Shown: positions 26,246 to 34,604 of the stretch, piece by piece
How the letters are laid out: every line of letters starts with the position of its first letter
Numbering within the stretch: position 1 is the stretch's first letter
Translations under genes and position numbers: made by a program
Origin: an uncultured Prevotellaceae bacterium
GTDB taxonomy: Bacteria; Bacteroidota; Bacteroidia; Bacteroidales; Muribaculaceae
Length of the DNA: 61,768 nucleotides
Assembly (NCBI GenBank): GCA_900319525.1
Contig: ONOU01000013.1
Span: 1-61,768 of the forward strand
Reading direction: 5' to 3'
Notes under the pieces: generated by a model
Database searches by the model: none
Seen by the model: the letters and a program-made list of their open reading frames with translations, nothing else
What the model was told of the DNA's origin: nothing

Positions 26246-26304
26246 GGCAATACCCAAAATCAATCATTGGTGATTTTCCCCGGACAATAATAAATAAAAA
26301 TAAA

Positions 26305-26344
26305 TGAAGCGCAAGGCAACAAGGTCTTGCGCTTCACTATTTTC
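26305..26344. terminator. Bidirectional terminator between convergent genes
   Basis: TGAAGCGCAAG (26305-26315) pairs perfectly with CTTGCGCTTCA (26326-26336). It is followed by CTATTTT on the plus strand and by a T-rich run on the minus strand, so it can serve both the efflux gene and the lipoprotein operon. Confidence 0.75.
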
Positions 26345-26365
26345 TGATGTCTATTCGCGGCAGGT

Positions 26366-26878
26366 TTACTCGTACCTGAGGTTGTTGGCTTCCGATACGA
26401 TACCGTTCACGGTTACCTTGAATCCAGTGGAAGTGCCACTGAGCTTGTTAAGCACATCTACGACCTTGTCGCGGGCAACTCCCTTGGAATTGATGATGGT
26501 CACCTTGTTAGAGTAGCTGGCGCTCTTGCTGGTTACCAAAGCAAACGTCAGTTCACAACTCAAGTCATATTTCTCCTTGACCAGTTCGGCATCGCTCTTG
26601 GTGCTGAACTTGTACATCACACCAAATTCGGCTGGGAACCTATCACTAGTTACGGTCTTGGTCCACCAGGTGCTGGTGACTGACTCCATGACGTTGCGGC
26701 CATTCTCGGCCTTGTAGGTGATAAACACATTGCAGGCATCGAGCAGGTCCTGAGAGATTGCAAGGCTATAGGTTGCCGTTGCAGTGGTCTTCTCTTTGGG
26801 CTCGTCGTCGCCGCCACAGGAGGTCAATGAGAAAAGCGCCATCATCAGCATGGCTGATATAAAGACTATTCTTTTCAT
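26366..26878 (-). CDS. Small uncharacterised lipoprotein
   Basis: This 170-residue protein has a lipoprotein signal peptide ending in LTSC (Cys20) followed by GGDDEP, which resembles the Bacteroidota surface-export pattern of acidic residues after the cysteine. The rest is a predicted mixed beta protein (ATYSLAISQDLLDACNVFITY) with no family I recognise. It is the last gene of a five-gene minus-strand operon of exported proteins and begins 27 bases after its neighbour. It may be an outer-surface accessory protein. Confidence 0.7.
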   Translation of the reverse strand: MKRIVFISAMLMMALFSLTSCGGDDEPKEKTTATATYSLAISQDLLDACNVFITYKAENGRNVMESVTSTWWTKTVTSDRFPAEFGVMYKFSTKSDAELVKEKYDLSCELTFALVTSKSASYSNKVTIINSKGVARDKVVDVLNKLSGTSTGFKVTVNGIVSEANNLRYE

Positions 26879-26905
26879 TGTGAAAAACTTGTTTGACAGT
26901 TTATC

Positions 26906-27448
26906 TTAATCGTTCAGGATGATATCGATGACATTGTTGACGTCGGCAATGTTCACCTCGCCATCCTTGTTCACGTCACCGGTTTTGGGAGCGGGAGCCA
27001 CGCCAAACAGCAGAACGCCGATGATCTGTCCCATAAATTCGAGATTGATATCGATGTTGGCGCTCAAGGCCGTATCAGTGAAACGGGCTACCAGGTCGAG
27101 AGGCACCTCGCCCAACTCGGGACCCATCCAGAAGTCGTACTGAGGATCGTCACCAGCGGTGATGGCGACGGGCGAGTTGAACGTGATGGTCGTATAACCA
27201 TACTCGTCGATACCCTTGACGCCAGAGACCTCGATGTTGCCCACAGGCATGGGAATACCCTCGGCAACAAGCACAAAGTTCTTGAGGGTCAAGGTGTAAG
27301 TGTTATCATCCTCTACCACCTGGACAGAGACTTGGTCCTGCTCGGTGCTGGTGCCATTGATGGTCACCTTCAAGTGGCTGGTATAGGTGGTGGCGCTCAA
27401 GGCCATCGTGCAGCACAGGGCTGCCAGAGTAAATAAAACTTTTTTCAT
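26906..27448 (-). CDS. Calycin-like secreted protein with a single dockerin-like repeat
   Basis: This 180-residue protein has a signal peptide (KVLFTLAALCCTMALSA), a beta-rich body starting TTYTSHLKVTINGTS that resembles the calycin-like Bacteroidales domain (PF13944), and a single EF-hand/dockerin-like repeat at the end, GDVNKDGEVNIADVNNVID. The calcium-ligand spacing D-x-N-x-D-x-x-V-x-I-x-D is intact. The body is related in layout to the N-terminal part of the next protein in the operon. Function unknown; a cell-surface ligand-binding role is inferred. Confidence 0.75.
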   Translation of the reverse strand: MKKVLFTLAALCCTMALSATTYTSHLKVTINGTSTEQDQVSVQVVEDDNTYTLTLKNFVLVAEGIPMPVGNIEVSGVKGIDEYGYTTITFNSPVAITAGDDPQYDFWMGPELGEVPLDLVARFTDTALSANIDINLEFMGQIIGVLLFGVAPAPKTGDVNKDGEVNIADVNNVIDIILND

Positions 27449-27488
27449 TATTGCTATCTGTTATTAAATTAGAATTTAAGTTGCTGGA

Positions 27489-28970
27489 TTAGTGACTGCT
27501 CAAGAGCATGTCGATGAGCGAGGTCACGTCACTGATGTTGATGACGCCACTCTCGTCAACGTCGGCACCCTGCATATTGATGCCCTCGGGATTGCCGCTG
27601 AGCAGATAGTCGATCAGGGCGGTCACGTCACTAATGTTCACAATACCATCATTGTTCACGTCACCCCTCATGAATGAAGCGGCAACGGTGGCGGTGATGA
27701 TATAGCAGGTTGCATTCTGCAAGTCACCGGGCACGGCACTGATGGCAATGCGGTAGGTACCGTCGGCATTCTTCTCCATTGACTTGGTGACAACGGCACT
27801 GGCACCGGTTACGGTAGCGGTAAAGTCATCCAGATTGGGCTCGCTGGCCAGTTCCATCGAATAGGCCGTCACGGCAGGGTTCCAGCCCTCGATAGTGTTG
27901 CCCTGGTAGCGCAGGTCGGTCATGTCGGCCAGGTAAACCAGTTCCATGTCATCGACGTAGAGGGCGTCACCCTTGTTACCCTCTCCAGGGTTGCCATTGG
28001 TCGAGAAGGTGACAAAGATGGCCTCGCTGGCTGCATTGTTGGCTGCATAGCTGTCGTAGTCAAAGGGGAACGAGTACTGGGTCCAGTCACAGACAGAAAT
28101 CTGACCACCCACGATGCTGCCCGAGAGGTTGGTATATTCCTTGTCAACGGGCTCCTGGTAATAGGTGCCATCAAAAGTCTTGACACTCACGCTTGCCTTG
28201 TGGTCAGGATTGGAATTAGTACATTTTAGCCACACGTTGAATTTGTCGGGTTTGGCATACAAGGACATATAATATTCGTCAGTACCTTTGCTCTTGTCCA
28301 TCTCGGCATGGTTGGCGGTATTGTCGGCAAACATCGAGCCGGCATTGAGGCGGCCATTGGTCATCGTGCCGTTGGCAATAGATGAGAAAACCCCGCCGGC
28401 TGTCATTACAGCACTGTGGCCGTCAGCTCCCACGCGCACATCGTCGCTCTGCTCAAGGGAAACCAAACCAGCCGATATGCTGGCATAGCTGCCGCTAGCG
28501 GTCTTGAAGCCGTGCCAGCGGTCGGGTTCACCATTGCTGTTGGTCCATGCTTCCATGTCGCTGTTGGGCAGCTGGAAGTGGTTGCCAACGGTATTGAACC
28601 ATAAATCGATACCGTAAGCGGGAATTGACACATTGGCAGCCATCATGCCGTCCACAGTGCGTGCAAACAAGATGGTGTTCATAACAATCGTGCTGCTGTT
28701 GTAGACGACATCGACATCGCGCTGAGCGCTGTAAACGGTCACACCACCCTGGGTGTCACAGTGTACGTCATTCATTACCAGAGTACCAAGGATTGGCACT
28801 TCAAGGGAAAACGTGTTCAAGCCATCGGCCTCGGGGGTCACAGTCACTGTGACGTCCGCATTATAGACCTGACCATCAAAGTTAACGACAATGTTACCGC
28901 TGTAACTTTCGGCATGGAGGGCCACCACGGCCATCACTGCCAAACAAAACGTAAAAATTGATTTTTTCAT
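27489..28970 (-). CDS. Calycin-like/PCMD secreted protein with dockerin-like tail
   Basis: The 493-residue protein has a signal peptide, an N-terminal calycin-like domain (about 20-130), then a putative carbohydrate-metabolism (PCMD) domain that opens with FQLPNSDMEAWTN and contains WCDWTQYSFPFDY-like text and ALYVDDMELVY. It ends with two dockerin-like repeats (GDVNNDGIVNISDVTALID and ADVDESGVINISDVTSLID). PCMD domains resemble carbohydrate-binding jelly rolls. Its place beside a barrel protein and PCMD lipoprotein suggests a surface assembly that handles a glycan or glycoprotein. Substrate unknown. Confidence 0.8.
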   Translation of the reverse strand: MKKSIFTFCLAVMAVVALHAESYSGNIVVNFDGQVYNADVTVTVTPEADGLNTFSLEVPILGTLVMNDVHCDTQGGVTVYSAQRDVDVVYNSSTIVMNTILFARTVDGMMAANVSIPAYGIDLWFNTVGNHFQLPNSDMEAWTNSNGEPDRWHGFKTASGSYASISAGLVSLEQSDDVRVGADGHSAVMTAGGVFSSIANGTMTNGRLNAGSMFADNTANHAEMDKSKGTDEYYMSLYAKPDKFNVWLKCTNSNPDHKASVSVKTFDGTYYQEPVDKEYTNLSGSIVGGQISVCDWTQYSFPFDYDSYAANNAASEAIFVTFSTNGNPGEGNKGDALYVDDMELVYLADMTDLRYQGNTIEGWNPAVTAYSMELASEPNLDDFTATVTGASAVVTKSMEKNADGTYRIAISAVPGDLQNATCYIITATVAASFMRGDVNNDGIVNISDVTALIDYLLSGNPEGINMQGADVDESGVINISDVTSLIDMLLSSH

Positions 28971-29003
28971 TCTTAATAAATTTAATCTATATAGTTCTAT
29001 TAG

Positions 29004-29750
29004 TTATTTGATTCGATAGATAACGCCCAGCGTGCCATAAAGGGGTCGCAATGGCTGGACAGAGTGGAAATCGCTCTTGAACAGGCCGCTCAAGCCGTAG
29101 GTCAGCTCGGCAAAAACGCCCCAACGGCGATGGAGCTGCCAATCGCCACCCACGTCGAGGCCCCATTGCATGTGACGCATATTGGCGTCAAAGTCAAAGT
29201 CCCCTCGATCGCCGGGCTCGCTGCCCATTTCGATCTTGGCGCCCACGGGAGTGCCCTCACGCAGGTATCCGTCATAGGCCCATCCCCAGAAACGCCGGTT
29301 CATGAGCCATCCCATGAACACGCCCCCACGCACACTCCACTTGTCATTGAAGCGGTAAACAGCCTGCACGGGGAGCGAAATGCGTCGCTGGGCACTCTTG
29401 ATGCGCACGTTGCCCATGAATATACCCTTCAACGACTCCTCGCCCCTGACGACCTCGATGTCGTAGTTCTTGACACGGCTGTCCACATCCATTCCTCCCA
29501 GTTCAAACCGAAGGCCTGAGTGCACAGCCCAGTGCTCTCCTAACGGATAAGAGGCCTCGGCTGCAACGGTAAAGTTGAAGCCAGGAGTGTAACTGTTGAT
29601 GCCACGTATCTCATTACCGATGTGGGTGGGCACGGTGCCCCCCAGGGCATACCCCAAACGCACGTCAAACCTGATGCTGTCGAGCACCGACGCATTGACG
29701 TTGATGGCCGCAATCGTCAGGATAAAAAGTAGTATTCGTTTAAGTGCCAT
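29004..29750 (-). CDS. Outer-membrane beta-barrel protein (porin-like)
   Basis: This 248-residue protein has a signal peptide (RILLFILTIAAINVNAS) and a C-terminal series of amphipathic strands such as FDVRLGYALGG, HWAVHSGLRFELGG, QAVYRFNDKWSVRGGVFMGW and GTLGVIYRIK, ending near an aromatic/charged terminus as expected for OmpW/OMP_b-brl_2 barrels of about eight to ten strands. The frame opens earlier at a TTG (29768), but the ATG at 29750 gives a normal signal peptide. It is the second gene of the operon, after the PCMD lipoprotein. Confidence 0.8.
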   Translation of the reverse strand: MALKRILLFILTIAAINVNASVLDSIRFDVRLGYALGGTVPTHIGNEIRGINSYTPGFNFTVAAEASYPLGEHWAVHSGLRFELGGMDVDSRVKNYDIEVVRGEESLKGIFMGNVRIKSAQRRISLPVQAVYRFNDKWSVRGGVFMGWLMNRRFWGWAYDGYLREGTPVGAKIEMGSEPGDRGDFDFDANMRHMQWGLDVGGDWQLHRRWGVFAELTYGLSGLFKSDFHSVQPLRPLYGTLGVIYRIK

Positions 29751-29777
29751 GTATTTTTTCTTCAGCAACTTTAATCA

Positions 29778-30962
29778 TTATTCCTCATGAGTGCAGATCA
29801 AACGCACCTTATCAACACACAGGCGGCTACCGATGGCTCCGATAAAGTAGCCTCCGCTGGAGCTCGACGAGAAGACGATGGCCAGGCTGTAGCCACGGTC
29901 GGCCAGCAGCTGCTCATCGACCTCGCTGCGGTACTCAAACTTCACGTCCCATGCCGTCCAGGTTGTCGTGGGAGTGACGTAGCCCAGATTGGCGACAGCG
30001 ACAAGCAGGTCGCTTGACAGCACATTGTCGCCATAGAGCACAACCTCGTTGCCTGCAGCATCATGGTTGCGGTAGAACACCGCATAAACCGATGCCGAGT
30101 CGGTCCTACCCTCAATGGGATTGCCGTAAAAGTCCTGCACAGTGGGACCTGGCTCATAGGTATAATAGCCCGTGAAGCGGTCGGGGCGACTGGTGAACGG
30201 CAAGCCGAATCGCGTGGCGTGCCAATGGTCGCTCATAGCGATGCGGATGTCGAATGTGCCCAGGAACATGTTACCGGCGGCCAAGCGCTTGTTAGCCATG
30301 CGGCCAAAGGGTCCCGTGTCACGTGTCATCAGACACACGGCAGATCCATCATAGCCGTTGAGCAACGGCGTGGTGGGATAGTCCATCGGCTGGGCCGTGC
30401 TCATCGAGATGCGGTAGCCTGGATTGGCGGTGGCCCAGTCGTTACCCAGCGTGCCGTTAGCCAGGGTGTTGTGCCATACATAGTACCGTTGAGTGGCGGT
30501 CTCCAACTCATAGTGTTCAAAGTCGAAGCGCAGCGTGTCGGCAACGGTCACCATCGTGGGAATGACGTTCACGCGGTAGTGGCGCTGCCACTTGCCGTCC
30601 TGTGAAGTGACGGTATAGGTAACGGGGCCATTACTGAAGTCGTGTGTGCTGCCGCTGGCTGGCGACACCGTTGCTCCGGGCGACAGGGTCAGCACAGGCG
30701 ATAACGCCGTGACATCGGCATCTCCCCGCACGGCAAAAGTAATCACGCTGTCGGTCGAGAAGACCGTCTGCATCGAGTCGGTTGACTGGAAAAAGAAGTT
30801 AGCGGGATTGGACACATGCAGTGTCACAATCTCGATATCAGCCTCGCAACCGTCGGGTTCGTCACCAAAACATGATGAGCCCATCACCATCATCATCAGG
30901 CAACTGACTATAACAGCTGGGGCCATCACCAAATGAGAGTATTCACGCATATTTTTTGTCAT
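29778..30962 (-). CDS. PCMD-domain lipoprotein
   Basis: The 394-residue lipoprotein has a signal peptide ending SSC and is followed by FGDEPDGCEAD. A DUF/Ig-like N-terminal part (ITFAVRGDADVTALSPVLTLSPG) precedes a PCMD-type carbohydrate-binding domain (LRFDFEHYELETATQ, RLAAGNMFLGTFDIRI, FTSRPDRFTGYYTYEPG). Proteins of this form often sit beside polysaccharide-handling outer-membrane genes. The start at 30962 is chosen because the promoter box TAACTTTG is at 30980-30987 on the minus strand, inside the longer frame. It is the first gene of the five-gene operon. Confidence 0.82.
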   Translation of the reverse strand: MTKNMREYSHLVMAPAVIVSCLMMMVMGSSCFGDEPDGCEADIEIVTLHVSNPANFFFQSTDSMQTVFSTDSVITFAVRGDADVTALSPVLTLSPGATVSPASGSTHDFSNGPVTYTVTSQDGKWQRHYRVNVIPTMVTVADTLRFDFEHYELETATQRYYVWHNTLANGTLGNDWATANPGYRISMSTAQPMDYPTTPLLNGYDGSAVCLMTRDTGPFGRMANKRLAAGNMFLGTFDIRIAMSDHWHATRFGLPFTSRPDRFTGYYTYEPGPTVQDFYGNPIEGRTDSASVYAVFYRNHDAAGNEVVLYGDNVLSSDLLVAVANLGYVTPTTTWTAWDVKFEYRSEVDEQLLADRGYSLAIVFSSSSSGGYFIGAIGSRLCVDKVRLICTHEE

Positions 30963-30979
30963 AAGTCGTTTCAAACTTG

Positions 30980-30987
30980 CAAAGTTA
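30980..30987 (-). promoter_or_regulatory. -7 box of the five-gene exported-protein operon
   Basis: TAACTTTG on the minus strand, 17 bases before the chosen ATG. It fixes the start of the PCMD lipoprotein. Confidence 0.55.
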
Positions 30988-31079
30988 AGCATTTTATTGG
31001 TCACACAAGAGTTTTGGGGCTATATTTTTAGTCAGAAACGTTTTTTTAGACATTATGTTGTTTTTTGAAAATAATTAGT

Positions 31080-31087
31080 TACTTTTG
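31080..31087 (+). promoter_or_regulatory. -7 box of the epimerase/dehydratase gene
   Basis: TACTTTTG matches TAnnTTTG and leaves a leader of about 95 bases before the ATG at 31189. Confidence 0.5.
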
Positions 31088-31188
31088 TGGTCTTGAAGCC
31101 GCTGCAACGGCTACAACCACTTGTTTAGCACGGTGACGTAACCAGCTGAGGATCAAGAACATGAAATAACAATAGACACCGATCTTCT

Positions 31189-33192
31189 ATGATTGAACGA
31201 CTCATAAATAACCTCTTGGACCTGAGGATATTCCGCACTTTCAAGGTAAGGACGACACCACGATGGATTATCCTTATGCTCGACATGCTGATAGTCCTCG
31301 TCAGCTTCACAGCCACAGTTGTAGCAGGAATGTACTCGACCGGCACAGTAACCGGCCGCAGCGACATCCTCATCAACGGCGCTCTGGTTTTAGTGGTTTA
31401 CTTCCTGGTCAGCTATATTTCAAAGAGTTATACTTGTGTCATCAGGTTATCGGTCATCGAGGACCTGTACCGCATCTTCATGGTAGTGGCTGTCGCCATC
31501 GCCCTGCTGTCAGGCATCAACATCTTGAGATTGGGCATCTGGCACACGACGAGCCTTCACTTCTGGGACATCCTGGTAATCGGTGCGTTCGCATTCTCGA
31601 TGATGATGGTTGAGCGACTGTGCATCAAGTACTTGTACATGCGCATGAACAGCACGACCAAGGGGCGCAAGCGTGTCCTGGTGCTTGGCACCTCGTTTGG
31701 GTCGGTATTCCTGGCCAACGCGCTCAAGGGCGAGATTGGCGGCAAATACCTGCCCGTGGGTCTTCTCAGCCTCAAGTCGGGTCAGGACAACCCCGAGGTC
31801 AACGGCTTCAAGATCTACCGCTTTGACCCTGCCAACATGACCGACGTGTTTGCCGAGAACGGCATCGAAGCCATTATCTTTGACGCCAAGAGCATGCACC
31901 TGATGTCCAGCGGTTTTGCCGACTATTTCATCAAGAACCACATTTCACTGCTTGCCATGAACAAGGTGGAAGAGTTTGAGCAAGACAAGGAAAACGACCG
32001 CAATATCTCCACCTTTATTAAGGAGGTTCAGATCGAGGACCTGCTGGGTCGTGATCCCATCGTGCTGAACAACCCCCTCGTGAGCGAACACATCAAGGGT
32101 TCGTGTGTCATGATTACGGGTGCCTGTGGTTCGATTGGCAGCGAGATTGTCCGCCAGGTGGCCAACTATGGCGCCAGCAAGATCGTGCTGTTTGACCAGG
32201 CCGAAACGCCCATGCACGACATCTCGCTGGAGATGAAGAAAATCTATCCTGACGCCAATATCGAGCTCTTCATGGGCGACGTGCGCAACCGTGCGCGCCT
32301 CGAGGAGGCATTTGCCAAGTTCCACCCGTGCTACGTCTTCCATGCTGCGGCCTACAAGCATGTCCCGATGATGGAAATCAACCCCAGCGAGGCTATTCTT
32401 GCCAACGTGATGGGCACACGTAACGTCGCCGACCTGGCCTTGAAATATGATGTGTATAAGTTTGTGATGATCTCGACCGACAAGGCAGTCAACCCCACCA
32501 ACGTCATGGGTTGCACCAAGCGTCTGGCCGAGATTTATTGTCAATCGCTCTTCTTTGACGCCAGCAACAACAAGGGCAAGAAGACCCAGTTCATCACCAC
32601 CCGATTTGGTAACGTGCTGGGGAGCAATGGCTCTGTTATTCCCTTGTTCCGCAAGCAGATCGCCAGTGGCGGCCCGGTCACCGTTACCCACAAGGACATC
32701 ATCCGCTACTTCATGACCATCCCCGAGGCCTGCTCTCTCGTGCTCGAGGCAGGCTGCATGGGCAGTGGCGGCGAGATATACATCTTTGATATGGGCGAGC
32801 CCGTCAAGATCTACGACCTGGCACGGCGTATGATTTCGCTTGCCGGCCTCAGGCCCGACGTGGACATCAAGATTGAGGAAATAGGCCTGCGTCCTGGCGA
32901 GAAACTCTATGAAGAGTTGCTCAACGACAAGGAGAAGACCACAGCCACCGTCAACAAGAAGATCATGATCGCCAAGGTGAAGACCTATGACTATCGTGAC
33001 GTGTGCGACAACATCGACAAAATAATCGACCTGGCGCGCAAGGGCGACATCCACGGTATGATTTATGCCATGAAGGAGTTTGTGCCCGAGTACAAGAGTC
33101 AGCACAGCAAGTTTGAATCAATCGACAAGGAGATCGAGAACGAGACCATTGTTCCACCGACGCCCAGCACACTGCAACGCAATGCCGAATGA
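31189..33192 (+). CDS. CapD/WbpM-type nucleotide-sugar epimerase/dehydratase
   Basis: The 667-residue membrane enzyme has four or five N-terminal membrane helices (about 25-145), a CoA-binding-like Rossmann domain (RVLVLGTSFGSVFLANAL), and a C-terminal short-chain dehydrogenase domain with GACGSIGSE at 311-319. The active site MGCTK at 440-444 carries methionine in place of tyrosine, as is normal for this large-form family (PglF, WbpM, CapD). These enzymes make 4-keto-6-deoxy UDP-GlcNAc derivatives for capsule, O-antigen or protein glycans. No glycosyltransferase cluster is adjacent, so the product may feed a general glycan. A strong bidirectional terminator follows. Confidence 0.93.
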   Translation: MIERLINNLLDLRIFRTFKVRTTPRWIILMLDMLIVLVSFTATVVAGMYSTGTVTGRSDILINGALVLVVYFLVSYISKSYTCVIRLSVIEDLYRIFMVVAVAIALLSGINILRLGIWHTTSLHFWDILVIGAFAFSMMMVERLCIKYLYMRMNSTTKGRKRVLVLGTSFGSVFLANALKGEIGGKYLPVGLLSLKSGQDNPEVNGFKIYRFDPANMTDVFAENGIEAIIFDAKSMHLMSSGFADYFIKNHISLLAMNKVEEFEQDKENDRNISTFIKEVQIEDLLGRDPIVLNNPLVSEHIKGSCVMITGACGSIGSEIVRQVANYGASKIVLFDQAETPMHDISLEMKKIYPDANIELFMGDVRNRARLEEAFAKFHPCYVFHAAAYKHVPMMEINPSEAILANVMGTRNVADLALKYDVYKFVMISTDKAVNPTNVMGCTKRLAEIYCQSLFFDASNNKGKKTQFITTRFGNVLGSNGSVIPLFRKQIASGGPVTVTHKDIIRYFMTIPEACSLVLEAGCMGSGGEIYIFDMGEPVKIYDLARRMISLAGLRPDVDIKIEEIGLRPGEKLYEELLNDKEKTTATVNKKIMIAKVKTYDYRDVCDNIDKIIDLARKGDIHGMIYAMKEFVPEYKSQHSKFESIDKEIENETIVPPTPSTLQRNAE

Positions 33193-33355
33193 GGGCACGA
33201 ACCCACATAACGGGGCGCGCAAAACTTGATTAAAGCCATACTTTAACCAATCATAGCGCAGTAAACGAAAACAATTAACAGCAATGCATTTACAGCCAAC
33301 CAGTTATTTATCACACGCTAAAGTATAACATCAAGTTAACGCTATCACAAAAACA

Positions 33356-33390
33356 AGGTGTTGCTGATTGAACAGCAACACCTCATTTTT
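33356..33390. terminator. Bidirectional terminator, perfect 11-bp stem
   Basis: AGGTGTTGCTG (33356-33366) pairs perfectly with CAGCAACACCT (33373-33383) around a six-base loop. T-rich runs follow on both strands, separating two convergent genes. Confidence 0.8.
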
Positions 33391-33462
33391 GTGTATCATC
33401 AGAGCGGGCTTCCAATCCCGTGCATTATGGAATTTACTAAGGGAATTGAAGGCACGATTGCA

Positions 33463-34029
33463 TCAATAGTCGTAGCGATCGCGGGGACGCCAATTGCGCG
33501 TGAGAATCCAGATGGTAACGAAGGCGAATACGAGCGTGAGGGCTAGCATCGACATGAACATATACTTCGACAGCATTCGTCCCATCACGGCGGCGTAAAT
33601 ATCACCCATACGGCTAACAATCAGTTCCATAGCCGTATTATAGTCAATCCAGAGCACGATACTCTTGCTGAAAGGAATCAGCGACATGACCATGTAACTC
33701 GTGATCACGCCCTTTACACCACGATAGTTGCCAAAGACCTTGCGCAGCGCCTCGGCGATGCATCCAAAGCCGAAACAGCCCAGCGCAAAGTACTCATGCC
33801 CCTGACCGAAGATGAAATTCATCATCAGCAACAGCACAGCGCACAAGATGGCCATGCCGGGGACAGGCGAGCTCTGGCACAACTTGAAGTAGGGCCACGC
33901 GGCAATCACGGCTGCGAACACGGCGCTGTAGGTCCAGAAAAACGGATGATAGAAACCCAGCAGCTCCACGACCGAAACTGCCAGCACGTATAATAACGCT
34001 AAAATCAGAACCTTTATAACTCTCTCCAT
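33463..34029 (-). CDS. MptD-family putative ECF transporter S component
   Basis: This 188-residue integral membrane protein has about five or six hydrophobic segments and a pattern seen in the Trep_Strep/MptD family of ECF substrate-binding proteins (LLGFYHPFFWTYSAVFAAVIAAWPYFKL, GVKGVITSYMVMSLIPFSKSIVLW). Such proteins bind a small molecule and use a shared ECF energising module. No ATPase or T component is near, so it would have to share one encoded elsewhere. A minus-strand box TATTTTTG at 34076-34083 may be its promoter. Substrate unknown. Confidence 0.65.
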   Translation of the reverse strand: MERVIKVLILALLYVLAVSVVELLGFYHPFFWTYSAVFAAVIAAWPYFKLCQSSPVPGMAILCAVLLLMMNFIFGQGHEYFALGCFGFGCIAEALRKVFGNYRGVKGVITSYMVMSLIPFSKSIVLWIDYNTAMELIVSRMGDIYAAVMGRMLSKYMFMSMLALTLVFAFVTIWILTRNWRPRDRYDY

Positions 34030-34256
34030 ACAAATTTAACTAGATTTTGGTCAAGCTATCTGTCATTTCTAGCGACAAAAATACATCATTTTATCAAAAT
34101 CTCCATAACAAATCGCAATAAATTATTGTTTTTGGCCTTAAATAGCCTCTAATTACAGTTTTACACTACCCCATTTATACATTATTAAAATAAAGGGAGT
34201 CAGCTAGGGCATAAAAAATATGAACAGGATAGCAAAAAATTTGTACCTTTGCCGAC

Positions 34257-34586
34257 GTGAAAATCATCCGCACGTCCATACTGCCCTTTCACGGATTCTC
34301 GGCCATCAACCTGCTGGGAGTGCTGTTTGTGCACCCGGGCGTGTACCTGAGCAACGAGATGATGAACCACGAGCGCATCCATTCGGCACAGCAGCGCGAG
34401 CTGCTGTTCGTGGGCTTTTACCTGGCCTACTTGGTGGAATGGGCCATCAGGCTCCCCATGCGCGGCAACGCCTACCGCAACATCTCGTTTGAGCGCGAGG
34501 CCTATGCCAACCAGCGAAACCTGGACTACCTGCGCACCCGTCCTTTCTTTGCTTGGCGCCACTACATTCACCATAAACGACATTAA
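34257..34586 (+). CDS. Minimal HExxH (gluzincin-like) small protein
   Basis: This 109-residue protein begins with GTG, five bases after a promoter box TACCTTTG (34244-34251), so its mRNA is essentially leaderless. It contains HERIH at about residues 39-43, matching the zinc-binding HExxH signature. A glutamate-rich FEREAYANQRN about 40 residues later could give the third ligand (E-x-x-A-Y). A single hydrophobic helix lies between (LLFVGFYLAYLVEWAIRL). Similar short proteins are common and uncharacterised in Bacteroidota. It is followed 18 bases later by dacB, hinting at a cell-envelope role. Protease activity is only inferred from the motif. Confidence 0.7.
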   Translation: MKIIRTSILPFHGFSAINLLGVLFVHPGVYLSNEMMNHERIHSAQQRELLFVGFYLAYLVEWAIRLPMRGNAYRNISFEREAYANQRNLDYLRTRPFFAWRHYIHHKRH

Positions 34587-34604
34587 CCATACATTATATA
34601 TATT

